A model generated the notes under the pieces. It was not told where the DNA came from, searched no databases, and worked only from the letters and a program-made list of their open reading frames with translations. 64,000 nucleotides of DNA from Cyclobacteriaceae bacterium YHN15 (lineage in GTDB: Bacteria > Bacteroidota > Bacteroidia > Cytophagales > Cyclobacteriaceae): the NCBI GenBank assembly GCA_003797895.1, contig RKQB01000004.1, positions 1 through 64,000 of the forward strand, written 5' to 3'. Of this stretch, positions 45,206-57,558 are shown piece by piece. The translations under genes and the position numbers were made by a program. Position 1 is the first letter of the stretch, and each line of letters opens with the position of its first letter.

Positions 45206-46021
45206 ATGAACGGTTTTGATACAGTTTTCTTGTTTAAAAAGGAAAATGACGAGTGGTCATTCGGACCTTTGGACTGGCACAATAGAGGCTTTCTTTTTGG
45301 GGATGGATTATTTGAAACCATGGTTTTTCAAAATAAAAAAATCCGCTTCTCAGATGACCATGAATTAAGGTTAATGGAGGGAGTAGATATTTTGGGTTTG
45401 GAAAGAACCGGTATTTCTTCAATTCATCATATTGAAAAAATTCTTAACCTATTTTTTCCAAAATCAGAACCTCTCCGAATAAGGTGGAATATTTTCCGAA
45501 GGGGGCTAGGGAAATATTCTCCTACTGAAAATTTAACCCATGAAACTTTACAAATTGAATCTTTCATAAAGCCTGTCGGATTGAAAATCAATGCATTTGT
45601 TAGTGAAAAAATAAGGGTTCCGGAATTACCTTGGAGTCATTGTAAAACAATGAATGCTTTGACTTATGTCATGGCAAATCAAGATAGAGTTAACAGAAAA
45701 ATGGATGAAGTGATTTTACTAAATTCAAAGGGTCTGGTTTCAGAAGCTGGTTCTTCCAATATTTTTTGGGTTAGAAATGGGGTTTATTTCACCCCTTCAT
45801 TGAGTTGTAGCTGTATTTCAGGTATAGGAAGAAAGCAGATAATCAAAAAATTGAATCAATTGGGAATTGAAATTATTGAGGGGGAATTTCTTCCTGTAGA
45901 ATTAATCAAAGCTGACAAAGTATTTACCAGTAACGTTACAGGCATCAGTCACATCCACAAAATCGGGGAATGGGAATTTGAAACCAATCCTGACAATGCG
46001 ATTGAACAGATATTTCATTGA
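45206..46021 (+). CDS. Class IV PLP-dependent aminotransferase or lyase
   Basis: This 271-aa fold-type IV protein shows RGFLFGDGLFETM near residue 28, the PLP lysine K147 (HCKTMNALTYVMA), GLVSEAGSSNIFWV and SNVTGISHIHKIG. The family includes branched-chain aminotransferases, D-amino-acid aminotransferases and aminodeoxychorismate lyase (PabC). The short length and isolated context favour PabC-like activity, but I cannot separate these by eye. It is divergent from sdaAB and convergent with the GH97 gene, whose stop is only 9 nt away. Confidence 0.82.
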   Translation: MNGFDTVFLFKKENDEWSFGPLDWHNRGFLFGDGLFETMVFQNKKIRFSDDHELRLMEGVDILGLERTGISSIHHIEKILNLFFPKSEPLRIRWNIFRRGLGKYSPTENLTHETLQIESFIKPVGLKINAFVSEKIRVPELPWSHCKTMNALTYVMANQDRVNRKMDEVILLNSKGLVSEAGSSNIFWVRNGVYFTPSLSCSCISGIGRKQIIKKLNQLGIEIIEGEFLPVELIKADKVFTSNVTGISHIHKIGEWEFETNPDNAIEQIFH

Positions 46022-46030
46022 GTCCCTTTT

Positions 46031-48229
<2,199 letters not shown>

Positions 48230-48268
48230 TCAAAGAAGCTTTTATCGGTTGCCTACGCTTTTTCCTAT

Positions 48269-48280
48269 AATGAATTCATT
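48269..48280. repeat. Perfect palindrome upstream of the GH97 gene
   Basis: AATGAATTCATT is a perfect 12-bp palindrome about 100 nt before the GH97 start and 17 nt from the end of the CoA-transferase gene. It may be an operator; evidence is symmetry and position only. Confidence 0.25.
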
Positions 48281-48296
48281 TTAAAGACTACTTTTA

Positions 48297-49583
48297 TTAA
48301 AATAATTTTTTTCCAAATCTTTCAAAAATAGCTATATCCAGTTTTTCAAGGTGGTCTGGATGGGCTATTGCCCTCAATGCTTCAGCTCTTTGCCTTAAGT
48401 TTTTCCCATAAAGATAAGCTACTCCAAATTCTGTCACCACATAATGGACATGGGCTCTTGTGGTCACTACGCCGGCACCTTCTTTTAAAAAAGGAACAAT
48501 TTTGCTTTCACCGTCTTTTGTGATTGACCGTAATGCCAAAATAGGCTTTCCTCCTTCCGATAAAGAAGCACCACGCATGAAATCCATTTGCCCACCCACG
48601 CCTGAATATTGAAAGCTTCCTAAGGAGTCTGCACAAACTTGACCGGTAAGGTCGATTTCAAGGCAGCTGTTGATGGATACCATTTTAGGGTTTTTACGGA
48701 TGATGGCTGAATCATTGACATATTCTGCCTCCTGAAAGGTAAATAAAGGATTGTCATGAATGATGTCATACAGTTTTTTGGTACCTGCAGCAAAGGAGGT
48801 GAGAATTTTCCCCTTGTGCTTCTTTTTATAGGCATTGGTAATGGTCCCTGATTCCAGGAGATCAATAATTCCATTGGAAAACATTTCTGTATGCACCCCT
48901 AGGTCTTTGTGGTTTTTCAATGCGGTTAAGACGGCATCTGGAATGGCACCAACCCCAAGTTGTAACGTAGACCTATCCTCGATCAATTCAGATATAAAAC
49001 GGCCGATCTGCCTATCACTGGCAGTTACTTTCTCAGCATAATTGATTTCATGTAAAGGGTGATCCACCTCAACGATGGCATCAAATTTACTGAAATGGAT
49101 ATGGCCGTCACCATGGGTTCTGGGCATTCTTGGGTTTGCCTGTGCGATGACGACTTTCGCAGATTCCACAGCCGCTTTGGCAATGTCCACTGAAACACCC
49201 AAGGAGCAAAAGCCGTGGGTATCCGGTTCGGAAACATGGACTATTGCCACGTCCAAGGGCATGATTTTTCTCCTGAAAAGCTGTCCTATTTCACTCAGGA
49301 ATAAGGGTACATAATCTCCCCTTTCGGAATTGACTGTTTTTCTAATATTGCTGGATACAAAAAACGTATTGAAGAAAAAACTTTCCCCGTAAGCTTCATC
49401 TGCCAATGGCATGGATCCGAATGTAGAAATGCTGACAAGTTCTACATTTTTGAGTTCCTCTTTCCTTTTTGCCAATTCTTGGATGAGGAAAGTAGGAGTA
49501 GCTGCACTTCCGTGTATAAATACTCTTTGGTTACTTTTGACCAATTGAACCGCACTTTCAGGACTGTTGTACTTGTAATGCAT
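48297..49583 (-). CDS. Acetyl-CoA hydrolase/transferase-family CoA transferase
   Basis: This 428-aa protein belongs to the family of 4-hydroxybutyrate and acetate:CoA transferases. It has VHVSEPDTHGFCSLGVSVD, LQLGVGAIPDAVLTAL, GVHTEMFSNGIIDLLE and a C-terminal VVTEFGVAYLYGKNLRQRA block. The conserved Glu in HTEMFS and TEFGVA are candidates for the CoA-thioester-forming residue. Its start lies 26 nt inside the P-type ATPase gene, so it should be translated from the same mRNA. Acyl specificity cannot be read from the sequence. Confidence 0.88.
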   Translation of the reverse strand: MHYKYNSPESAVQLVKSNQRVFIHGSAATPTFLIQELAKRKEELKNVELVSISTFGSMPLADEAYGESFFFNTFFVSSNIRKTVNSERGDYVPLFLSEIGQLFRRKIMPLDVAIVHVSEPDTHGFCSLGVSVDIAKAAVESAKVVIAQANPRMPRTHGDGHIHFSKFDAIVEVDHPLHEINYAEKVTASDRQIGRFISELIEDRSTLQLGVGAIPDAVLTALKNHKDLGVHTEMFSNGIIDLLESGTITNAYKKKHKGKILTSFAAGTKKLYDIIHDNPLFTFQEAEYVNDSAIIRKNPKMVSINSCLEIDLTGQVCADSLGSFQYSGVGGQMDFMRGASLSEGGKPILALRSITKDGESKIVPFLKEGAGVVTTRAHVHYVVTEFGVAYLYGKNLRQRAEALRAIAHPDHLEKLDIAIFERFGKKLF

Positions 49584-52230
49584 TTTTTCTTCCGAATTTA
49601 TAATATTTGTATAACTCAGTTACCCAAAATACCAAAGAGGACAAAACGATCCATAAAAGAAATTGATCCATTGGGACAGGTTTGAATTTGAAGAGGTTAG
49701 CAAAAAAGGGTAATTGAATAATGATTACTTGTATCAAAACTGAAATCAGCAATGCATAATTAAGCCATTTATTTGAGAATATTCCAAGTTTGAAGCTTGA
49801 CCCCTTCAGGTTACGCATATTGAGAGCATTGAATAACTGACTAAATGCCATGGTGATGAAAACCATGGTTCTGGCTTTATCTATTCCCTGTGGTAAATAA
49901 TGTAAAAAAGCGGTGATGGCTAAGGTAGTCATGATTAATGAATTGATTAACAAAAAGGGTAGAATCGTTCGGTTAAGAATGTTTTCATCTGGATCTACAG
50001 GTGGAAAATTAAGTTCATTTCCCTGACCTTGTTCCAACGCTAAACCCTTGTCGCAAAAACCATCGGTGATGAGGTTAATCCATAAAATTTGAGTAGCCGT
50101 CAAAGGCATGGCCATCCCAAGAGATATGGCTATGATCAGGGTGAAGATTTCTGCAAAATTGGTAGCCAAGAGGAAAAAAGAGGTCCTTCTGGCATTATTG
50201 AAAACAATCCTTCCCTGTTCTACCGCTTTTACGATGGTAGCAAAATTATCATCAGCCAGGACCATCATGGAAGCATCTTTGGCCACATCAGTTCCCATAA
50301 TTCCCATTGCAATTCCAATATTTGCTTGCTTAAGGGCAGGAGCATCATTGACACCATCTCCGGTCATTGCTACCAGTTCACCTTGATTTTGAAGTGACTT
50401 TGCTATCTTAAGCTTCATCTTTGGGGACAATCTTGAAAAAATATCAGCATCTCTGACTGCAGCATCAAATGCCCCCTCATCCATTTTGCTGAGTTGGTCA
50501 TCAGTATATACTCTTTCCCGATCAGTCCTGACGATTCCAACTTTCTTTCCAATTGATAAAGCAGTCTCTGCATGATCTCCAGTAGCCATGATGACCCTTA
50601 TTCCTGCTTGATGACAAGAATTAACAGCCTCATGAACGCCAGCCCTAGGAGGATCCAACATTCCAACAAGCCCTACAAACTCAAGACCTTCATCGGTTTC
50701 ATCTTCATTACCTTCTTCCTTTTTAGCCAAAGCAAGTACCCTGAGGCTATCTTTTGACCATGTGTTTATTTTTTCTTCAATTTCCCCTTTTTTTTCTTCT
50801 GTAAGTGTTGTTTGTTCATTGTTTTCCCCACTAGTAAATGCGCTTCTGCTCAAGATAGATTCTGGGGCACCAAGGTAAAACCTGATTTTTTTGTTTTCTT
50901 TTTCTACTAAGGTGGATCTGAACTTAAGCTCTGAGTTGAAGGGGACATCATCCAGTATTTTTAATTCTTTGGATTTTCCGGCCTTTTGACCTAAAACCAG
51001 AAATGCTGCTTCAGTTGGATCACCTGTTACCTGATGCTGACCTTTTTCATTGAGTTCTATGGAAGAATTATGGCAGTGCGCAGCTATTTCGAAAATTTCT
51101 TCTATTGCTACGAGGTCTCCATCATCACCATGAAATTCCCCTTCACTTTTCCAGCCCTCACCGGTAACTTGTACATCATTAGTTTCAGGCATCCATACCT
51201 TGGTGATGTTCATGGTGTTTTGGGTAAGTGTCCCGGTTTTATCAGTGATTATTGTACTAACCGATCCAAGACTTTCTGTTGCCGAAATTTCTCTGATAAT
51301 GGCATTCTTTTTAGACATCCTATAAGAACCGACCGCCAGGACTATGGAAAGAACTGCCGGCAAACCCTCAGGAATTGCCGAAACCAATGCAGCTATGGAG
51401 ATTAAAAGTATTTCACCAATTTCAATATCCTGAAAAAAATAAGCAACGAAAAATAAGATAATGGCACTGCCAATTGCAATCAAGGCCATTTGTTTGGCCA
51501 ATTTATCCGATTTGATTTGAAAAATTGTCTTTTTAGGTTCAATAGTCCGCAAAGAAGAAGTGATTTCTCCGATTTGGGTCTTCAGACCAGTTCCAGTGAC
51601 AACAGCGCGAACGGATCCTCCTGATAAATAGGTACTTTTCCAGACCATGTTCTTCTTGTCACCCAGGGGAATATTTCTTTCCAGTATTTTTGAGTCTTTT
51701 TCTACAGGAACAGACTCTCCTGTTAAAGAAGCTTCTGTAGCCCTGGCATTTTTATGATAGATTATCCGCGCATCTGCTGGGAAAATGTCTCCTTCCTCTA
51801 ACACAATGATATCTCCCGGTACCAAATCCTTCGAACTTATAGTCTGAAGTTTCCCGCTTCTTAAAACTTTGCACTGAGGTACCAATAAATTTTTGAGTGC
51901 ATCAAGAGCTCCTTCGGCTTTGTATTCCTGGATGAAACCAATGAGTGCATTGATCAGAATAATGGCCAGGATTACATATACATCAATGTGGTTTTGTACC
52001 AAGTAGGAAATCCCTGCTGCAATAAGCAGGATATAAACCATTTGACTTTTGAATTGCTTGACAAAAATTAACCAAGTTGGTTTTTTTTCTGGGTCAGGTA
52101 GTTCATTGTAGCCATAAGTTTTTCGTCTTTTTTCAACTTCATCCTGCCCCAGCCCGTTTTCAGAACTTTCAAGAGATTTTAAAACTTCTTGCGCTTCAAG
52201 GGCATGAGGATCTTTTGGTATTTCGATCAT
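49558..52230 (-). CDS. Cation-transporting P-type ATPase (P2A, calcium-type)
   Basis: This 890-aa ATPase has an N-terminal cation domain, the TGES actuator loop (SLTGESVPVEKD), the M4 motif SAIPEGLPAVLS, the phosphorylation site DKTGTLTQNTMN and the hinge MTGDGVNDAPALKQANIGIA. M5 shows NFAEIFTLI and M6 shows ILWINLITDG, matching the Asn-Thr-Asp calcium ligands of SERCA-like pumps. Calcium export is therefore likely; Mn2+ or Na+/K+ is possible. It overlaps the upstream M50 protease gene by 4 nt and the downstream CoA-transferase gene by 26 nt. Confidence 0.92.
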   Translation of the reverse strand: MIEIPKDPHALEAQEVLKSLESSENGLGQDEVEKRRKTYGYNELPDPEKKPTWLIFVKQFKSQMVYILLIAAGISYLVQNHIDVYVILAIILINALIGFIQEYKAEGALDALKNLLVPQCKVLRSGKLQTISSKDLVPGDIIVLEEGDIFPADARIIYHKNARATEASLTGESVPVEKDSKILERNIPLGDKKNMVWKSTYLSGGSVRAVVTGTGLKTQIGEITSSLRTIEPKKTIFQIKSDKLAKQMALIAIGSAIILFFVAYFFQDIEIGEILLISIAALVSAIPEGLPAVLSIVLAVGSYRMSKKNAIIREISATESLGSVSTIITDKTGTLTQNTMNITKVWMPETNDVQVTGEGWKSEGEFHGDDGDLVAIEEIFEIAAHCHNSSIELNEKGQHQVTGDPTEAAFLVLGQKAGKSKELKILDDVPFNSELKFRSTLVEKENKKIRFYLGAPESILSRSAFTSGENNEQTTLTEEKKGEIEEKINTWSKDSLRVLALAKKEEGNEDETDEGLEFVGLVGMLDPPRAGVHEAVNSCHQAGIRVIMATGDHAETALSIGKKVGIVRTDRERVYTDDQLSKMDEGAFDAAVRDADIFSRLSPKMKLKIAKSLQNQGELVAMTGDGVNDAPALKQANIGIAMGIMGTDVAKDASMMVLADDNFATIVKAVEQGRIVFNNARRTSFFLLATNFAEIFTLIIAISLGMAMPLTATQILWINLITDGFCDKGLALEQGQGNELNFPPVDPDENILNRTILPFLLINSLIMTTLAITAFLHYLPQGIDKARTMVFITMAFSQLFNALNMRNLKGSSFKLGIFSNKWLNYALLISVLIQVIIIQLPFFANLFKFKPVPMDQFLLWIVLSSLVFWVTELYKYYKFGRKNALQVQQS

Positions 52231-53306
52231 TTTACCAAAGCAGATTTCACCATCACGAATTCACTGATGTTTTCCTGATCTAGGATTCCTAAAAAGTGAC
52301 CATTCTCTATCACAATGGCCACTTTTCTGTTTTGGCCCAACATTTTTTTCCAAGCATCATCCAAATTTTCCTCTGTTTCTATTTTTAAAGGTTGAAAATC
52401 AGCAACATCTTCTATTAAAGTATTTTCATTTCCGTCCTTAAGTCCCTTGATGATTTCATTTCTGCTTAACGTACCTACTGCTTCATCGTCTTTTACCACT
52501 ACAAAATGAGTAGCTTGGGAATTGAGTAATTTTTCCACTGCCTTTGATAAAGGGGCATCGAATCCTACAATCTGGAATTTCATCATAAGTGCATCCTTGA
52601 CTTTGTATCCCTTTAGGAAACTTTCCTGTTGGGTATGAGTCACTTCTGCTGCTGCACCCAGAAAAATAAAAATACCTATCAACACAAGGATTGGATTATT
52701 AAAAAGCCCAAAGAAAATAAAGAAAATGGCTAAAAACTGGCCTATTCCTCCAGCTATCTGTGTAGCTTTTGCCCTGGGTAATCGTATTGCCAAGAAAGCC
52801 CTGAGTATTCTACCCCCGTCCATTGGAAATGCCGGTAAAAGATTGAAAAGGGCCAATATTAAATTTGCTGAGGCAAGGTAAAGCAGAATGGTACCAGGTT
52901 CAATTTTGATAACCTCAAGGCTTTCAATATCGAATCCCTGAAAGCTCAAAATCACTGAAAGGATAATAAAAATCCCAACATTGACTAAAGGACCCGCAAT
53001 GGCTACCCATAATTCTTGTTTGGGATCTTCGGGAAGTTTTTCTAATCTCGCAATTCCCCCAATAGGATAAAGTACAATGTCCTTGGTTTGGATCCCGTAT
53101 TTTTGGGCGGCCAATGCATGCCCAAACTCATGAAGTACAACACATCCAAAAAGAGCGAGTACAAAAAGAATAATCCACAAAATGTCTAGTGCCGGCATGC
53201 CTTGTCTCATATTGGATATGATAATCCATAGCAAAAGCAAAGAAAAGGTCCAATGGATAAAAACCTTGACATTTTTATAGCTGCCCAAATAAAGAGAAAG
53301 TTTCAT
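52227..53306 (-). CDS. Site-2 protease (M50) with C-terminal CBS domains
   Basis: This 359-aa membrane protease has about five to six hydrophobic helices. The zinc motif is H59-E60-F-G-H63 (VVLHEFGHALAA), and the second motif is N-L-L-P-A-F-P-M-D163-G. A CBS pair (about residues 230-350) replaces the PDZ domain of RseP-type enzymes. It is the M50B/SpoIVFB-like class whose activity may respond to adenine nucleotides. It heads the operon with the P-type ATPase (4-nt overlap). The substrate is unknown. Confidence 0.9.
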   Translation of the reverse strand: MKLSLYLGSYKNVKVFIHWTFSLLLLWIIISNMRQGMPALDILWIILFVLALFGCVVLHEFGHALAAQKYGIQTKDIVLYPIGGIARLEKLPEDPKQELWVAIAGPLVNVGIFIILSVILSFQGFDIESLEVIKIEPGTILLYLASANLILALFNLLPAFPMDGGRILRAFLAIRLPRAKATQIAGGIGQFLAIFFIFFGLFNNPILVLIGIFIFLGAAAEVTHTQQESFLKGYKVKDALMMKFQIVGFDAPLSKAVEKLLNSQATHFVVVKDDEAVGTLSRNEIIKGLKDGNENTLIEDVADFQPLKIETEENLDDAWKKMLGQNRKVAIVIENGHFLGILDQENISEFVMVKSALVK

Positions 53307-53407
53307 AAGACTGATTTATCGTTGATTTTTTATTAATCCTTCAATTTAAGAGATTCTCTTTTTATTGATATAAAATAAGTACTATATTATTTTGGATTTC
53401 ATGACAA

Positions 53408-53429
53408 AAATCATTTTAAAAAATGATTT
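53408..53429. repeat. Inverted repeat AAATCATTT / AAATGATTT
   Basis: A perfect 9-bp inverted repeat with a TAAA spacer lies about 100 nt upstream of the M50 gene start. The size and symmetry suit a dimeric regulator operator. Confidence 0.45.
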
Positions 53430-53557
53430 ACCCAAAATCCATTGTAAGGATACTGTAGCTTTTTTTGTTTGGAAAATATGGTTTTGTAACCCAATCTGTT
53501 TTGTAAAATGTTAATTTTAAAAGCGAAACAATTTTTATTCAAGAATTTACTAATAAA

Positions 53558-53578
53558 TCATTGCATTTCATGTAATGA
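53558..53578. repeat. Imperfect inverted repeat TCATTGCAT / ATGTAATGA
   Basis: Nine-base arms separated by TTC match except for one G-T pair. It lies about 185 nt before the icmF start and shares the TCATT/AATGA theme with the repeat at 53408-53429. Confidence 0.45.
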
Positions 53579-53762
53579 TCAAATTTAATTTTGAAATCAA
53601 ATAAATCGATTGATGTTTCAGAATTATATTCTGATAGTTATCCAAAAATTGGATTTTGTCTTTTTCTTTTTTCTTATATTCGCAAACGAATAATATTGAT
53701 ATGTTCAGGATTTATTGGAACAATAGTAGTTTCTTTTGAATTGAAATATAAACCCAAACAAA

Positions 53763-56700
53763 ATGTCTTTGAATCAAGAAATTTATAAACCCAAAAACCA
53801 CATCCGCCTTGTTACTGCTGCTTCTCTTTTTGATGGTCATGATGCAGCCATAAATATCATGAGAAGAATAATCCAATCGACCGGTTGTGAGGTGATTCAT
53901 TTAGGTCACAACCGATCTGTTCAGGAGATAGTCGATTGTGCGATCCAAGAGGATGTTCAGGCCATAGCCATTACATCTTATCAAGGTGGGCATGTTGAAT
54001 TCTTTAAGTATATGCTTGACCTCCTCAAAGAAAAGGGGTCCGGGCATATCAAGATTTTTGGAGGTGGTGGGGGCACCATATTACCTGAAGAAATCAAAGA
54101 GTTACATGAATATGGCATTACTAGGATTTATTCCCCAGATGACGGACGTGCAATGGGATTGCAGGGGATGATCAATGATTTGGTTCAAAAATCTGATTTT
54201 CCCATAGGAGAGGAGATAAAAAAAACTGACCTGGACAAGGAGGATAAAACTTCGATTGCAAGAATTATTTCTGCGGCTGAAAATTTCCCGGAACAAGCTA
54301 AACATTTGTTGGATGATATCAGGAAAATTTCATTGAAAAGCAGCGCTCCTGTTTTAGGAGTTACCGGAACTGGCGGAGCAGGGAAATCATCTTTGGTGGA
54401 TGAATTGGTAAGAAGATTTGTGCTGGATTTTGAAGATAAGAATATAGCGATTATTTCTGTTGATCCTTCCAAAAGGAAAACAGGCGGAGCGCTTTTAGGG
54501 GACAGAATCAGAATGAACGCCATCAACCACCCCAGAGTTTATATGCGCTCATTGGCAACCCGCCAATCCAATTTGGCTTTGTCAAAGTATGTGCAGGATG
54601 CGGTGGATATAGTTAAGGCCGCCAATTTTGATCTTATTATCCTCGAAACCTCCGGTATTGGCCAATCCGATACAGAAATCATTGAGCATTCTAATGTATC
54701 CCTTTATGTAATGACACCCGAATATGGTGCAGCTACCCAACTGGAAAAAATCGACATGCTTGATTTTGCTGATATCATTGCATTGAACAAATTTGATAAA
54801 AGAGGAGCCCAGGATGCCCTACGTGATGTAAAAAAACAATACAAAAGAAACCATAATCTTTGGGATATCGGTGATGAGGAAATTCCTGTTTATGGAACGA
54901 TAGCATCCCAGTTTAATGATCCTGGGATGAACAATCTTTATAAAGCGATTATTCATAAACTGGTAGAAAAAACCGGTGTGGCTTTGGATACCTCTTTTGA
55001 ATTGACAAAGGAAATGTCAGAAAAGATTTTCATCATTCCTCCTGCCAGGACAAGGTATCTGTCTGAGATTTCGGAGGTTAACAGGAATTATGACAAGTGG
55101 GTTGAGGAACAGAAAGACATTGCACAAAAACTTTACAGTGTTCAAAAAACTATAGAAGCCATTAAATCCGCTAAAGTGGAGGACCAGGATAGGATAGTTA
55201 GGGAGCTTCAGGAAGTTTATGCCCAACTGGAATTGGATTTGGATCCTAAAAATAAAAAGTGGTTGGAGGAATGGCCTTCAAAGGTCAAGCAATTTTCTGA
55301 AGACAATTTTGTCTTCAGGGTCAGGGATAAAGAAATTAAAGTTCAGACTTATTATACCTCACTTTCCCAATCCCGTATTTCTAAGATTTCTTTGCCGAAA
55401 TTTGAAGCTTGGGGTGATTTATTGAAGTGGGGACTGCTAGAAAATGTACCAGGTGAATTTCCATATACTTCAGGAGTTTTTCCTTTTAAAAGGGAAGGAG
55501 AGGACCCAACCAGAATGTTTGCAGGAGAAGGCGGGCCTGAGCGGACCAATAAGCGATTTCATTATGTGTCCAAAGATATGCCTGCAAAAAGGCTTTCTAC
55601 AGCATTTGATTCGGTGACGCTATATGGAGAAGATCCGGATTACAGGCCGGATATTTTTGGAAAAATCGGAAATTCTGGAGTCAATATCTGTTGTCTGGAT
55701 GATGCAAAAAAGCTTTATTCAGGTTTTAACCTGATAGATCCAAAGACCTCCGTTTCTATGACCATAAACGGACCTGCAGCTACTATGACAGCATTCTTCA
55801 TGAATGCGGCCATTGACCAGCAGTGTGAGTTGTACATAAAAGAACAAGCTCTTGAAAAGGAGGTGAATTACAAAATTGAATCGATATTTAAAGAAAAGGG
55901 TGTTCCCAGACCAATGTATAATGGCCAAATACCGGATGGGAATGACGGCTTGGGCCTGATGTTGCTAGGGGTAACCGGTGATCAGGTATTACCTTTTGAG
56001 GTTTATTCCAAGATTAAAGAGAGAACTTTGGCAACAGCCAGGGGAACAGTTCAGGCTGATATATTAAAAGAAGATCAGGCACAAAACACCTGTATTTTTT
56101 CCACGGAATTTTCTTTGAGACTTATGGGGGATGTTCAGCAATTTTTCATCAACCACAAAATACGGAATTTTTATTCGGTTTCCATTTCAGGATACCATAT
56201 TGCTGAGGCAGGAGCCAATCCGATTACCCAATTGGCCCTGACCCTTTCCAATGGGTTTACCTATGTGGAATATTATGTCTCCAGAGGTATGGATATCAAT
56301 AATTTTGCGCCGAATCTTTCTTTTTTCTTTAGTAATGGAATTGATCCTGAATATTCGGTAATCGGAAGAGTCGCGAGAAGAATCTGGGCAAAAGCAATGA
56401 AATTGAAGTATGGAGCAAATGAAAGGTCCCAAATGTTGAAGTATCATATTCAGACATCCGGAAGATCTCTTCATGCTCAAGAGATTGATTTCAATGATAT
56501 CCGAACAACCCTTCAGGCCTTGTATGCGATATATGACAATTGTAATTCATTGCACACCAATGCATATGATGAGGCCATCACTACGCCAACAGAGGCCTCA
56601 GTACGTAGGGCCATGGCCATACAATTGATCATCAATAAGGAGCTTGGTCTGGCAAAGAATGAAAACCCTTTACAGGGCTCTTTCATAATAGAAGAATTAA

Positions 56701-57140
56701 CAGACCTGGTAGAAGAGGCAGTATATACCGAATTTGATAGGATAACGGAAAGAGGAGGTGTGTTAGGTGCTATGGAGACGATGTACCAAAGAGGTAAAAT
56801 ACAAGAAGAAAGTTTATATTATGAAACCCTGAAGCACACAGGAGAATATCCTATAATTGGAGTAAATACCTTCTTATCCTCTGAAGGTTCTCCGACGGTA
56901 ATCCCGGGAGAAGTAATACGGGCGACTGCTGAAGAAAAAGAACTTCAGATTCAGACATTAAAGCAATTGAAGGCTAAAAATAAAGAAATGGCGAGTGTAG
57001 AATTAAAAAAACTTCAGGAAGTTGCTGTTAAAAATGGCAATATCTTTGAAAGCCTCATGGAAGCTGTAAAATATTGCTCCCTTGGACAAATAACCAAATC
57101 CCTCTATGAAGTAGGAGGACAGTATAGAAGAAATATGTAA
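53763..57140 (+). CDS. icmF: Fused acyl-CoA mutase IcmF (isobutyryl-CoA mutase type)
   Basis: This 1125-aa fusion has a B12-binding domain (FDGHDAA, cobalt-ligand H26), a MeaB-like G-protein chaperone domain with Walker [10 protein letters not shown] (K208) and a mutase barrel in the C-terminal half. The barrel contains [20 protein letters not shown] and [10 protein letters not shown]. This order is diagnostic of IcmF, which interconverts isobutyryl- and butyryl-CoA, and in some members pivalyl- or isovaleryl-CoA. A plain methylmalonyl-CoA mutase would lack the internal G domain. Two inverted repeats lie upstream. A small 2Fe-2S protein gene follows by 62 nt. Confidence 0.92.
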   Translation: MSLNQEIYKPKNHIRLVTAASLFDGHDAAINIMRRIIQSTGCEVIHLGHNRSVQEIVDCAIQEDVQAIAITSYQGGHVEFFKYMLDLLKEKGSGHIKIFGGGGGTILPEEIKELHEYGITRIYSPDDGRAMGLQGMINDLVQKSDFPIGEEIKKTDLDKEDKTSIARIISAAENFPEQAKHLLDDIRKISLKSSAPVLGVTGTGGAGKSSLVDELVRRFVLDFEDKNIAIISVDPSKRKTGGALLGDRIRMNAINHPRVYMRSLATRQSNLALSKYVQDAVDIVKAANFDLIILETSGIGQSDTEIIEHSNVSLYVMTPEYGAATQLEKIDMLDFADIIALNKFDKRGAQDALRDVKKQYKRNHNLWDIGDEEIPVYGTIASQFNDPGMNNLYKAIIHKLVEKTGVALDTSFELTKEMSEKIFIIPPARTRYLSEISEVNRNYDKWVEEQKDIAQKLYSVQKTIEAIKSAKVEDQDRIVRELQEVYAQLELDLDPKNKKWLEEWPSKVKQFSEDNFVFRVRDKEIKVQTYYTSLSQSRISKISLPKFEAWGDLLKWGLLENVPGEFPYTSGVFPFKREGEDPTRMFAGEGGPERTNKRFHYVSKDMPAKRLSTAFDSVTLYGEDPDYRPDIFGKIGNSGVNICCLDDAKKLYSGFNLIDPKTSVSMTINGPAATMTAFFMNAAIDQQCELYIKEQALEKEVNYKIESIFKEKGVPRPMYNGQIPDGNDGLGLMLLGVTGDQVLPFEVYSKIKERTLATARGTVQADILKEDQAQNTCIFSTEFSLRLMGDVQQFFINHKIRNFYSVSISGYHIAEAGANPITQLALTLSNGFTYVEYYVSRGMDINNFAPNLSFFFSNGIDPEYSVIGRVARRIWAKAMKLKYGANERSQMLKYHIQTSGRSLHAQEIDFNDIRTTLQALYAIYDNCNSLHTNAYDEAITTPTEASVRRAMAIQLIINKELGLAKNENPLQGSFIIEELTDLVEEAVYTEFDRITERGGVLGAMETMYQRGKIQEESLYYETLKHTGEYPIIGVNTFLSSEGSPTVIPGEVIRATAEEKELQIQTLKQLKAKNKEMASVELKKLQEVAVKNGNIFESLMEAVKYCSLGQITKSLYEVGGQYRRNM

Positions 57141-57202
57141 TTCAGGTTTCGGCTTTGGATAAAACAATTCCCTTTTCCGAAATCAAAAATCCAAAAACAG
57201 CA

Positions 57203-57436
57203 ATGGCTAATTACCGTAGGTTTATATTTGTTTGTAATGGTTCCGATTGTAAAAAGGAGGGTTGTAAAAAGCTTCAAGGAGAAATTAAGGAGCTTGTTAA
57301 TTCCCAAGATTATAAGGGGAAATTTAAGGTCATAAAAACCAAATGTATGGATTTTTGTAAATCTGCTCCAGTAGTAATTGTAGAAAACGGCCTAGTAAAA
57401 AAAGCGGATATAAACAGCCTTAAGAGAAAATTATGA
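57203..57436 (+). CDS. Small thioredoxin-like [2Fe-2S] ferredoxin
   Basis: This 77-aa protein starts at ATG 57203; an upstream TTG at 57155 would add 16 residues. It opens with YRRFIFVCNGSDCKKEGC and has KTKCMDFCKSAP in the second half. C11, C16, C48 and C52 match the four cluster ligands of thioredoxin-like 2Fe-2S ferredoxins; C21 is an extra Cys. It is likely cytoplasmic. It shares strand and terminator with icmF, but the electron partner is unknown. Confidence 0.82.
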   Translation: MANYRRFIFVCNGSDCKKEGCKKLQGEIKELVNSQDYKGKFKVIKTKCMDFCKSAPVVIVENGLVKKADINSLKRKL

Positions 57437-57448
57437 ATCAGGTATTAA

Positions 57449-57485
57449 AAAAGTCCCCGGTTTAATCCAGGGACTTTTATTTTTT
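57449..57485. terminator. Bidirectional terminator between ferredoxin and alanine dehydrogenase genes
   Basis: AAAAGTCCC pairs with GGGACTTTT (9 bp, plus an inner CGG/CCA partial pairing), followed by a T-rich tract on the plus strand and an A-run on the left. It lies 12 nt after the ferredoxin stop and about 75 nt beyond the alanine dehydrogenase stop. Confidence 0.83.
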
Positions 57486-57558
57486 ATGATGTTTTTATTA
57501 AATCCTGATTATGCATTAGGAATCGAAACAGATTTTCTAACGCGTTCTTCAGTTTAAA

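Larger units (their letters stand above)
53307..53762. other. 456-nt intergenic region between divergent operons
   Basis: No coding frame of substance is visible. The region is very AT-rich and holds two inverted repeats (53408-53429 and 53558-53578). A TATATTCG box near 53688-53695 resembles a -7 element for icmF, but without a well-spaced TTG. It must hold the promoters for the M50 operon and for icmF. Confidence 0.6.

Noticed and set aside
51034..51405. 123-codon plus-strand open frame
   Set aside because: It is antisense to the nucleotide-binding region of the P-type ATPase and has no motif; treated as a shadow.
53684..53705. ATTCG/CGAAT hairpin near the icmF leader
   Set aside because: The stem is only 5-6 bp and may simply be part of the promoter; too weak to list as a feature.
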